Source of the DNA: an uncultured Desulfobacteraceae bacterium
Lineage (GTDB): Bacteria; Desulfobacterota; Desulfobacteria; Desulfobacterales; Desulfobacteraceae
Assembly: GCA_913041495.1 (NCBI GenBank)
Contig: CAJWHT010000016.1
Coordinates: 1-51,317, forward strand
DNA: 51,317 nt
Reading direction: 5' to 3'
The notes under the pieces are model-generated. The model was not told the origin of the DNA. It saw nothing but the letters and a program-made list of their open reading frames with translations, and did not search any database. Positions within the stretch are counted from its first letter, which is position 1. Each line of letters opens with the position of its first letter. Made by a program: the position numbers and the translations under genes. Of the stretch, positions 25,760 through 33,755 are shown one piece after another.

Positions 25760-28700
25760 TTACAGTTCCCGTGAATACTCTTTTAACCGGGCAAATTCAA
25801 AAAGGATATGATCAAGGGCGGACCGCAGGTCATCCGGATTCCCGGATTGGCTTTTTTCTTCCAGTGCCGCTGCTGTTTTTGCAAGATCTTTGGCCAGCAG
25901 ATTGGCAGCCCCGCCTTTGATGGCATGGGCATTTTCCCGGATAACAGCGTAATCCCGGTCGGCCAGTGCCTGTTCCATCACCGGGAACTGGGTGGCCAGG
26001 GTGGTGAGAAATTCATTGAACACGTCCGTGAAGAAGGCAAGGTCGTTGTCAAATTCCCACAGGGCTTTTTCCATGTTGATGGGCCCGTCTTCAGGAAAAG
26101 GTGCTGCTGCTGCATCATTGTTGTTTCCCGGAGTATGTTCTGGCTGCTCTGAGGATGTTTCACGGTTTTGCTGCAGGTTAACCGGATCCGGCTGCAGGGA
26201 GGTATCATCCCTTTCATCTGTCCCTTCATCAACATAAGAGCGGACCATCCCGATAAACGTTTCCTTTTTTAAGGGCTTGGTCATGAAATCATCCATGTCC
26301 ATGGCCAGACACTTTTCCCGGTAACCTTCAATGGCATGGGCGGTCATGGCTATGATCGGGGTACGCTGAAGCAGATGGGACTTGTCCGGATTGGCTTGGA
26401 CATAGGCTTCCCCGGTCCGTTTTTCATAGGCCCGGATTTGCCGGGTGGCCTCATACCCGTCCATCACCGGCATCTGGATATCCATGAGCACCAGGTGGAA
26501 CTGCTTGGCCTTGAACAGGTCAACGGCCTGCTGTCCGTTTTTGGCCAGACTGACCTGGTAGCCCTGGTTCATAAGATGCCGGACAGCCACCTGTTGGTTG
26601 GCAGGGTAGTCTTCGGCAAGAAGGATCTGGATCTTTTTGCGTCGGATATCCGAGATGCTGTGGCGGGTCACCGGTGTGGGAATCGGCCTGGTGCTGGCGG
26701 TCAGCACCGCAGTGATTGCTGTTTTTAACGCCTGTTGTTTAATGGGTTTGAGCAGGTAGCCCTGGATATCCAGATTCCGGCACCGCTGGTTGTCTCCGAT
26801 CCTGCCCACGGAGGTAAGCAGGATGACCGGAACACGAGATATATCCTGTGTGTTTCTGATGGATTTCACCAGGTCAAATCCGTCCACATCCGCCATATGA
26901 ATATCGGTCAGCACCAGATCGGTGGCGCCGTCCTGCTTGATAAGGGCCAATGCTTCCAGTGCGCTGGGGGCTTCCTGGACCCGGCATCCCCACGCCTTGA
27001 GATGGGTGGCGAACACAAAACGGGTTTTCGGATTTTCCCCCACCACCAGTATATTTTTTCCTTCCAGCACCTTCCGGGCGGTATCTGTGTCTCCGTTTGA
27101 CTGATGGACCGGGTCCAGTTTCAGGGGAAGGGTGAACCAGAAGGTAGATCCTTTTCCCGGTGCGCTGTCAAGGCCGATGTGCCCGCCCATCATCCGCACC
27201 AATTGTTTGGAGATGGTGGTGCCAAGACCCGTCCCGCCGTACTTGCGGGTGGTGGAGCCGTCAGCCTGGGCAAAACTTTCAAAGATAAGGGCCTGTTTTT
27301 CGGGGGGGATGCCGATGCCCGTGTCCCTGACGTTGAACCGGAGGGTGACGGTGTCCTCTTCGCTGCTTAACAGGTCCACCCAGATAAAGATTTCGCCTTC
27401 CCGGGTGAATTTAATGGCATTGCCCACAAGGTTCACCAGGACCTGGCGCAGGCGTCCCGGATCCCCTGTGAGGGCTTCGGGTGTATCCGGCGGCAGAAAG
27501 GAGATGAACTCCAGTTCCTTTTGATGGGCGGTGATGGCAAAGCTGGCTGCCAGGTCTTCAAAGAGCACCCGCAGGTTGAAAGAGGCGTTTTCCAGCTCCA
27601 GCCGGCCGGCTTCCACCTTTGAAAGGTCCAAAATTGAGTTGATGATGCCCAAAAGGGAGGCGGTTTCCGTATTGATGGTCGTGACCAGGTTTTTCTGGTA
27701 ATCGTTCAGCGGAGTTTCCATTACCAGTTCACCCATGCCCAGGATGGCGTTCATGGGGGTTCTGATTTCATGGCTCATGTTGGCCAAAAATTCGCTCTTG
27801 GTTCTGGCGGCCTCCTCCGCCTGAAGTTTGGCCTGCCGAAGGGCTTCTTCCGCCTCTTTTTGTTTACGGATATTGGTGATGGTGCCTTCGATTCCCATGG
27901 GGGTGTCCATGGCATCGGTGAAATAGTTGCAACTGGAGAGTACGGGGATGGTCTCGTTGTGACGGGTGTTAAGCAGTAATTCCACATTGTATACACGGCC
28001 GGATTTTTCCAGCACCGTCATGAACCGGCCAAAGGCCGTACTGTTTTTGAAAAACAATTCCCCGATATCCTTGCCGATCACCTGGGTTTCGCTGTCATAC
28101 CCCAGGAGCCTGACGCCGGAGGGACTGATCATGGTCAGTGTCCTGTCCATATTGGTCCGGAAAAAGACATCCTGCATGTTTTCAATCATGCCCCTGTATT
28201 TTTCCTCACTGCGGCGCAGGGCCTCTTCCGCTTCTTTGCGCTGGGTGATATCCCGGATGACGGCCTGGAGCACATCTTTTCCATTCAGGGTCATCCGGTT
28301 GAGCAATACGTCCGCCGGAAAAGTCCGGCCGGTTTTCAGATTCCGGTGGATCCATTCAAAATGGCTGCTTCCGGTATCAAAGGCCTCTTTGATTTTTTCA
28401 CCGGCCAGTTCATCGGATGTTTGGCCGTTTTCCTGGTGTTTCGGGGAAAGTCCCCGCGGCCCCAGCCGCAACAGCTCTTCTTTGCTGTCACACCCGTATA
28501 GCGCCAGTGCGGCCGGGTTACAGTCCAGTATCTTGGGAGCATGGTCCAGTACACCCTTGCTGTCCATCAGCAAAACCGCATCCGAACTGGACTCAAACAG
28601 GGTGGTGAACTTGACTTCGGTCTGCAGCCGTTCCGCCATTTCAAGCTCCAGATCCCGGGTGCGTTGATTGACCAGGGATTCCAGCCTGTCCCTGTGCCGG

Positions 28701-29797
28701 CGCAGTTCTGCCTCCAGGTGGTTCTGGGCTGATATGTCACGGATGTTGCTGATATAGGCGGGGCGTCCCTGGTAATCGGTTTCCTCCGTCCGTATTTCCA
28801 CGTCAATGGTTTTGCCGGATCGGGTGATGTGGGTGTAGCGGTGGGTTTCCCCCCCTTTTTCGTTATCGATGTTCCGGCGGACCCTATCCAGTTCGGATTT
28901 TGGGTGCAGATCTTGAGGCGTCATGGTTTCAAGCTCTTCCGGCGTATACTCGTAGGTATCGAGAAAGGCCTTGTTCCAGTTCAGCATCCGGTGGGTATCC
29001 TTGGCAAACACCAGGATCGGATCCGCGATACGGTTGAAAAGCCGTTTATATTTTTCCTGGATGTTTTCCCTGTCAAAGACGGTGCGGTCATGATCTGCCT
29101 TGAGTATGGCAATGGCGTTGAACACCGATTTCAGCGGGTGGGTCTCCGGGATCTGGTCCTCCTGCATCCCGTGTTCATCCCAGTTGATGCTGCCGATATA
29201 GTCCAGAAGATCCTGGGTGTAGTTGTCTTCAGGGTTGAATGGGGACAGCAGTTTTTTTTTCAGTGCTTTGAAAAAACCTTGGGACCTGTATTTTCCGGAG
29301 CTGATGGTGACGGCATGGCGGATGGCTTCCTCGTATGTGTCCAGCGCCTGCATGGGGATGTCGGGTTGCTTGAGCCGGATACCGATGTTGTAAATCCACT
29401 TGATGTGTTTGGGCACATTGTAGACAAAGTGGCCCGCCAGGTTGTCATTCTCCATTTTGTTGAAAAGCTGGTCCGCCACTTCGATACGGGTCCGTTTGGA
29501 CGGCAGGTTAACGATCCCGCTGTAATCTGCAATCTCTACATAGGGGTGGGGGGCAAGACCGCTGGCCTTTAAAAAACGGCCGTAGGCATCGAACAGGGCC
29601 AGGGTACCCTCATATGAAATCCGTCCTTTTGGATAGGCGCTGAGAATATGGGTCCCCACCCGGTGGAAGGTGACCTGGTAGTCCTCCATGAGCTGGATAT
29701 CGGTCCATTCCGGGCTGGTATAGGTGGCCAGGTTGGTTCTGCTGCAGATGGTCTCCTCAAAGGTGTCCGGTAGATCAGGAATCCGGAAATTCTGCAT
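25760..29797 (-). CDS. Hybrid histidine kinase: N-terminal unknown domain, three PAS, HisKA/HATPase, two receivers, HPt
   Basis: 1345 aa with no membrane segment. The first roughly 260 residues hold an unrecognised region, including KGRISYEGTLALFDAYGRFL and YVEIADYSGIVNLPSKRTR, that recalls SpoIIAA/STAS-like folds. Three PAS domains follow (about 265-380, 400-530, 540-660), then the H-box MSHEIRTPMNAILG with His676 and an ATPase domain (FNVRDTGIGIPPEK; GTGLGTTISKQLV). Two receivers carry VLTDIHMADVDG and VLMDIQMPVMDG, and a C-terminal HPt has HAIKGGAANLLA. This is a complete intramolecular phosphorelay, with the output protein missing nearby. ATG at 29797 has GGGGAGG 8 nt upstream, better than the GTG at 29827. 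It begins 18 nt after the channel gene stop. Confidence 0.93.
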   Translation of the reverse strand: MQNFRIPDLPDTFEETICSRTNLATYTSPEWTDIQLMEDYQVTFHRVGTHILSAYPKGRISYEGTLALFDAYGRFLKASGLAPHPYVEIADYSGIVNLPSKRTRIEVADQLFNKMENDNLAGHFVYNVPKHIKWIYNIGIRLKQPDIPMQALDTYEEAIRHAVTISSGKYRSQGFFKALKKKLLSPFNPEDNYTQDLLDYIGSINWDEHGMQEDQIPETHPLKSVFNAIAILKADHDRTVFDRENIQEKYKRLFNRIADPILVFAKDTHRMLNWNKAFLDTYEYTPEELETMTPQDLHPKSELDRVRRNIDNEKGGETHRYTHITRSGKTIDVEIRTEETDYQGRPAYISNIRDISAQNHLEAELRRHRDRLESLVNQRTRDLELEMAERLQTEVKFTTLFESSSDAVLLMDSKGVLDHAPKILDCNPAALALYGCDSKEELLRLGPRGLSPKHQENGQTSDELAGEKIKEAFDTGSSHFEWIHRNLKTGRTFPADVLLNRMTLNGKDVLQAVIRDITQRKEAEEALRRSEEKYRGMIENMQDVFFRTNMDRTLTMISPSGVRLLGYDSETQVIGKDIGELFFKNSTAFGRFMTVLEKSGRVYNVELLLNTRHNETIPVLSSCNYFTDAMDTPMGIEGTITNIRKQKEAEEALRQAKLQAEEAARTKSEFLANMSHEIRTPMNAILGMGELVMETPLNDYQKNLVTTINTETASLLGIINSILDLSKVEAGRLELENASFNLRVLFEDLAASFAITAHQKELEFISFLPPDTPEALTGDPGRLRQVLVNLVGNAIKFTREGEIFIWVDLLSSEEDTVTLRFNVRDTGIGIPPEKQALIFESFAQADGSTTRKYGGTGLGTTISKQLVRMMGGHIGLDSAPGKGSTFWFTLPLKLDPVHQSNGDTDTARKVLEGKNILVVGENPKTRFVFATHLKAWGCRVQEAPSALEALALIKQDGATDLVLTDIHMADVDGFDLVKSIRNTQDISRVPVILLTSVGRIGDNQRCRNLDIQGYLLKPIKQQALKTAITAVLTASTRPIPTPVTRHSISDIRRKKIQILLAEDYPANQQVAVRHLMNQGYQVSLAKNGQQAVDLFKAKQFHLVLMDIQMPVMDGYEATRQIRAYEKRTGEAYVQANPDKSHLLQRTPIIAMTAHAIEGYREKCLAMDMDDFMTKPLKKETFIGMVRSYVDEGTDERDDTSLQPDPVNLQQNRETSSEQPEHTPGNNNDAAAAPFPEDGPINMEKALWEFDNDLAFFTDVFNEFLTTLATQFPVMEQALADRDYAVIRENAHAIKGGAANLLAKDLAKTAAALEEKSQSGNPDDLRSALDHILFEFARLKEYSREL

Positions 29798-29814
29798 GTG
29801 CCGTCCTCCCCGGG

Positions 29815-30840
29815 TTAGCCCGGCCACGCCAGGGTCAGCGGCCGTTCAAGGGCGATCAGCCAGATACCGCATCCCGGGGTCACCTGTGTTTGGGCCGGCG
29901 GGTTGACCTGAACCCTGCCGTCCGGATGCCGCAGGGCAAAACTCAAGTATCCGTACCGTTCATTTAAATAATTGTGCAGCGGCCACCAGGTCTGGTTGGG
30001 GCCGATATCCGGTATGGTTACAAAGTAGATCTCTTCATTGGCATCGTTTTTTAAGAGGATTTGAAGCGGGATATGTACCTTGTCCTGCATGGCCTGCACC
30101 ATCATTTCAGCAGTCATTTGCATGATGGTTTCAAACCGGCCGGGCACGGAGCTGAAAGTGTCCAGACTCTGGGTGGAAAGACAGCGGACAGTGATTTCAC
30201 AGGCTTCGTCTTTGTACTTGAGCGCGTTGATCAGGGCAAACAGGCTGATCTCATCACTGCCGGTATGGATGACGATGCGGGATGCCGTGGACACGTTGGC
30301 CCGTTTCAGCGCCCGGGTGGTGTCCGGACGACCTTTGACAAAAAAGCAGCCCTCTTCTTCGGGCATGGGGTGGCGGGCAAGGTCGGCAAGGATTACCACG
30401 TCTTTTTCCCTGTAAGACCCATCTTCCCGGATCTGGCCGGCCAGGTATTCGGTTTCAGGGGTATAGCCCACCAGAAGAATGTGGCCGGTACCGGTATATG
30501 GTTTTTCCCCGTGCATTTGTTTATCCCTCCTTTCAATGAGACAGGATGCGACATGGGTGATGAAAGCGGCCCCAAGACCGATTCCCATGAACATGGGAAG
30601 GAGAACGGCAACAATTTTACCAGGCATGGATGACGGGTAAATGTCCCCGTATCCCACGGTGGTGGAGGTGACGATACTCCACCACAGGGCTTGTTCCGGG
30701 TGTGTCAGCGCCGATCCGTCGGGTTCCACCAGGGAAATCAGGACGCTGGAGACCAGAAGCAGAACCAGATAGGCGCACACCAGGGTGACGCCCCGGTGCC
30801 GCAGGCCTGTCCGGATAAGGGCTTTTATCAGGTGAAGCAA
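29815..30840 (-). CDS. Two-TM potassium-channel-like protein with RCK/TrkA-N domain
   Basis: 341 aa. Two N-terminal hydrophobic helices flank a pore loop with the potassium selectivity filter TTVGYGD (about residue 60). A cytosolic Rossmann-type RCK domain starts GHILLVGYTPETEYLAGQI and is followed by a C-terminal regulatory segment. The build is that of a MthK-like ligand-gated potassium channel. The start is TTG at 30840, supported by GAGGAG 7 nt upstream. The next gene is a large cytosolic kinase whose ribosome binding site overlaps this stop region, so the two are probably made together; a link between ion flux and the phosphorelay is speculation. Confidence 0.9.
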   Translation of the reverse strand: MLHLIKALIRTGLRHRGVTLVCAYLVLLLVSSVLISLVEPDGSALTHPEQALWWSIVTSTTVGYGDIYPSSMPGKIVAVLLPMFMGIGLGAAFITHVASCLIERRDKQMHGEKPYTGTGHILLVGYTPETEYLAGQIREDGSYREKDVVILADLARHPMPEEEGCFFVKGRPDTTRALKRANVSTASRIVIHTGSDEISLFALINALKYKDEACEITVRCLSTQSLDTFSSVPGRFETIMQMTAEMMVQAMQDKVHIPLQILLKNDANEEIYFVTIPDIGPNQTWWPLHNYLNERYGYLSFALRHPDGRVQVNPPAQTQVTPGCGIWLIALERPLTLAWPG

Positions 30841-31000
30841 GGCGTGCTCCTCATACCGTTGAATTTTGGGCCGGATATTGTCGGACCCGGATTGTCATAA
30901 ATTATTACCTTATCCGGTCCGGATTTGCACGGATTTATTGCAGGTGCCCGGCCATAAACGGCCCCTCTTTTGGCCAAGTTTCGGACGGGCACTTCGTATG

Positions 31001-31780
31001 CTATTTTTCCTGCCACTGGGGCGGTCGTTTTTCGAAAAAAGCCGCCACCCCTTCTTTGGCATCCCGGGTGGAGCACAGCCGTGCAAAGGCCTCGTTCATA
31101 TAGGCGAACTGGCTGTCGTAAGCCATATCCTCGGAGGCGTAAAAGGCGGATTTTGCAATTTGAACGGCAACGGGGCTTTTGGCGGCAAGTTCCTTGGCCC
31201 AGGCATAGGCCCTGTCTTCCAGGTCCTGTTTGGGAACCACCTGGTTGATCAAACCCAGACGCAGGGCTTCGTCCGCCTTGACAAGGTTGCCGTAAAGCAA
31301 AAGCTCCAACGCTTTTTTTCGTCCGACACACCTGGCCACCGGAATTACCGGCCCCACACAGTTGAGGCCCACGTTGATGGCCGTCAGCCCCATTTTTGCA
31401 TTTTCCGCCGCCATCACCAGGTCGGCCGCAGCGATCAGGCCCATGCCGTTTGCGGCGGCAACCCCCTGGAGCTGGGCGATCACAGGGGTTTTTATTTTAG
31501 AGATACCCACCAGGGGCGCCTCCATACGCTCGATCCACTCCCGGTATTCCAGCGGGGTTTTCCCTTCCAGTTCATTGACATCAATGCCGGCGCAAAAGGC
31601 CTTTCCCGCCCCCTTGAGCAGGATAACCCGGACCTTAGGGTCATTATCCATAAGACCAAGGGCTTGATTGAGTTCCCCCGCCATCTGGCTGCTGAAGGTA
31701 TTGAGTTTGTCCGGCCGGTTCAAGGTGAGGGTGCCGATGTGATTGTCGTCGGTTGTCATGATAATGGTTTCAAATGTCAT
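31001..31780 (-). CDS. Enoyl-CoA hydratase/isomerase-fold protein lacking catalytic glutamates (ECHDC3-like)
   Basis: Crotonase-superfamily protein of 259 aa. The CoA-binding and oxyanion-hole segments are kept (KAFCAGIDVNEL; GVAAANGMGLIAAADLV). Aligned by eye to rat mitochondrial hydratase, the two catalytic glutamates are Gly (in NGMGLI) and Ala (in MGLTAINVG). It therefore should not hydrate enoyl-CoA in the usual way. The pattern AINVGLNCVGP...ARCVGRKKALELLLYG resembles the ECHDC3 subgroup, whose reaction is not established. The ribosome binding site AAGGAGG is excellent. No other fatty-acid or aromatic degradation gene is adjacent; the channel gene lies 160 bp downstream. Confidence 0.88.
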   Translation of the reverse strand: MTFETIIMTTDDNHIGTLTLNRPDKLNTFSSQMAGELNQALGLMDNDPKVRVILLKGAGKAFCAGIDVNELEGKTPLEYREWIERMEAPLVGISKIKTPVIAQLQGVAAANGMGLIAAADLVMAAENAKMGLTAINVGLNCVGPVIPVARCVGRKKALELLLYGNLVKADEALRLGLINQVVPKQDLEDRAYAWAKELAAKSPVAVQIAKSAFYASEDMAYDSQFAYMNEAFARLCSTRDAKEGVAAFFEKRPPQWQEK

Positions 31781-31862
31781 AGAGCCTCCTTGGAATAAAG
31801 ACGCAGGATTTGGAAATTTACCCTAACAGGTCGGGAATCTGTTGAAAAGGGTTAATATGCTT

Positions 31863-32372
31863 CTAATGGCGCCGGTAACTGATTTTGGTGCCCAGGCGGA
31901 TACCATGGCGGTGGCAGAATCCGGCCGGAACCTCCACAACAAACATGGCAGGTTCCAAAGATGCGTATGTGGTATCGGACATCGGGCGTGTGTGCTCATG
32001 GATGGTGATAATCCGGCCTGCCTCATCTGCAAACAGGATATCCAGGGCACCGGGGGTATCGGTCATGATAAAGGTTCGAACGGCTGAGTCCGGGTATACA
32101 AAGAGCATGCCTTCCTCATCGCCGGAAAGTCGCCTGCCCTTAAGTCCCTTCAGGCGTTCTTCCCGGGTGTCGGCAATTTCAACCCGGGTTCCGGCTATGG
32201 GTATGTTGTCCTGTGTGAGCCAGGTTAACTCTGCGTCCCAGCGGATGGCTGAACGGGTGGATACGGCCGGGTTTAGTATGGTGCAGCCGGCGGTGCAGGC
32301 AAGAGAACAAAGCGCAGGGATCATGCATAGATAAATGAGAAGCTGTCTTTTAAAAAAGCGGTGTTCAACCAT
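31863..32372 (-). CDS. DUF192 domain lipoprotein
   Basis: Small secreted protein. The N-terminus is a signal sequence ending in a lipobox-like TAGC; the mature part carries the DUF192 pattern: VEIADTREERLKGLKGR, EGMLFVYPDSAVRTFIM, LDILFADEAGRIITIHEHTRP and FVVEVPAGFCHRHGIRLG. The function of DUF192 is unknown; members are usually exported and small. Start is uncertain: the frame is open to 32432, with ATGs at 32384, 32381 and 32372. I chose 32372, because it has GGAAG upstream and gives a normal signal peptide (MVEHRFFKRQLLIYL). It is a single gene divergent from the response regulator at 32655. Confidence 0.85.
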   Translation of the reverse strand: MVEHRFFKRQLLIYLCMIPALCSLACTAGCTILNPAVSTRSAIRWDAELTWLTQDNIPIAGTRVEIADTREERLKGLKGRRLSGDEEGMLFVYPDSAVRTFIMTDTPGALDILFADEAGRIITIHEHTRPMSDTTYASLEPAMFVVEVPAGFCHRHGIRLGTKISYRRH

Positions 32373-32654
32373 GCCTGGCATCATCTTCCGTATTGGGTTA
32401 TGATAAGAGATTGCTGTACTTCTTTTGACCATAGCACAGGTTCCCGCGGAATAGAATGTCTAAAGACGTCATGGATGAACCGGTGAATTCCCTGTATTGA
32501 TGGTGTCCTCGGCCTGGAAGAATTTGAAAATACATAGTTATAGTTATTGTCAAACAAAGACTGGCATGACAATTATATGCTTGGAAATGAGACGCTTGTG
32601 GAGAAGAACAATGAATCAATTATCACATTCGATGTAAAAGTGTCATTGGGGGCT

Positions 32655-33287
32655 ATGAAAACAGTATCCGTTGTGATTGCAGATGATCACCCATTGGTTC
32701 GAAAGGCCATTAAACAGTCCTTCCGTCATAAGCCGGAAGTGGCATTCACCGGGGAGGCCGGAGACGGCATTGAACTTTTAAATCTGATAGCTGAAAAACG
32801 GCCGGATATTGCTATCATTGATCTGGAAATGCCCAAGATGGACGGATACAAAGCCATCTTGAAGCTGCACACCCTTTATCCGGAAACCAAAACCATAGCG
32901 TTCAGCGGTTTTTTAAACGACGCCAACCAGAAGCGCGCCATTGAAATGGGAGCCCATGCCTCCATCAGTAAAAATGAGTCCACCCAGGCCTTTGTACAAG
33001 CCCTGGAGGCCGTGGTCGCCGGAGAACAATACCATTCGGATGTCTCATGCACCCATTATGTGGAGCCGCCCAGGAACAATTCCGACGGGGTGCTGACCCT
33101 GCGCGAGAAGCAGATTTTAAGCCTGATTGCCGAAGGGAAAACCAGCAGGCAGATCGGTAAAACATTTAATATTTCCCAATGGACGGTGGACAAACACCGC
33201 TCCAATATCCGGACGAAGCTCGGCCACAGCAGCCTTGCGGAAACCGTCCGTTATGCCATCGAACGCGGGTATATAGACAGGAGGTAA
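32655..33287 (+). CDS. NarL/FixJ-type response regulator
   Basis: 210 aa. The N-terminal receiver starts SVVIADDHPLVRKAI and has the phosphoacceptor aspartate in IAIIDLEMPKMDG, with the conserved lysine in ISKNEST. The C-terminal LuxR-type helix-turn-helix reads LTLREKQILSLIAEGKTSRQIGKTFNISQWTVDKH. The open frame begins at 32547, but ATG at 32655 has GGGGG upstream and gives the normal N-terminus. The partner kinase is not in the window beside it. A second, stand-alone receiver follows 14 nt after the stop, suggesting a shared phosphorelay. Confidence 0.92.
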   Translation: MKTVSVVIADDHPLVRKAIKQSFRHKPEVAFTGEAGDGIELLNLIAEKRPDIAIIDLEMPKMDGYKAILKLHTLYPETKTIAFSGFLNDANQKRAIEMGAHASISKNESTQAFVQALEAVVAGEQYHSDVSCTHYVEPPRNNSDGVLTLREKQILSLIAEGKTSRQIGKTFNISQWTVDKHRSNIRTKLGHSSLAETVRYAIERGYIDRR

Positions 33288-33301
33288 GACGGCGTCAATA
33301 C

Positions 33302-33685
33302 GTGAACCACTGGATCCCCAAACATGTGCTGGTGGTGGATGATGAAGCTTCCATTTTGAAGCTGCTTTCCAGTGTATTGGAACGCAGAGGGATTGTCGTG
33401 GATACGGCCGAGAGCGGCAAACAAGGGGTGCAAATGGTAGGGATGCATTCCTACGACCTGGTGATTACGGATTTGAAAATGCCGGGGGTGACCGGCCGGG
33501 ACCTGCTGGCTGAGATCCGGAAAAGTAAAGGGGAAGCCCTGCCCGTCATCGGTATGTCAGGCACCCCGTGGATGCTGGAAAATACATCCTTTGACGCGGT
33601 TCTGGTTAAGCCTTTCAGCCAGGACACCCTGTTTAAAACCATTGATACCGTCGGCGCCACTTCGGCAGGGGTCTCCACGTCTTAA
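33302..33685 (+). CDS. Stand-alone receiver-domain protein
   Basis: 127 aa consisting of one CheY-like receiver: VLVVDDEASILKLLSSVLERRG at the start, aspartate in LVITDLKMPGVTG, a threonine/serine position in VIGMSGTP and lysine in VLVKPFS. There is no output domain. I chose GTG at 33302. GGAGG at 33280-33284 is 17 nt away, longer than ideal, so the true start is uncertain. It is probably co-transcribed with the NarL-type regulator upstream and may act as a phosphate sink or relay. Confidence 0.85.
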   Translation: MNHWIPKHVLVVDDEASILKLLSSVLERRGIVVDTAESGKQGVQMVGMHSYDLVITDLKMPGVTGRDLLAEIRKSKGEALPVIGMSGTPWMLENTSFDAVLVKPFSQDTLFKTIDTVGATSAGVSTS

Positions 33686-33755
33686 AGTCCGCCTCAGTCA
33701 CAGCGTTGGAAAAAAACGCAAATCACCCAAAAAAAAAGACGCCGAACTTTAAGCC

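Noticed and set aside
30866-31798. 310-aa plus-strand frame opposite the crotonase gene
   Set aside because: Antisense shadow. The minus-strand gene has a strong ribosome binding site and a family match.
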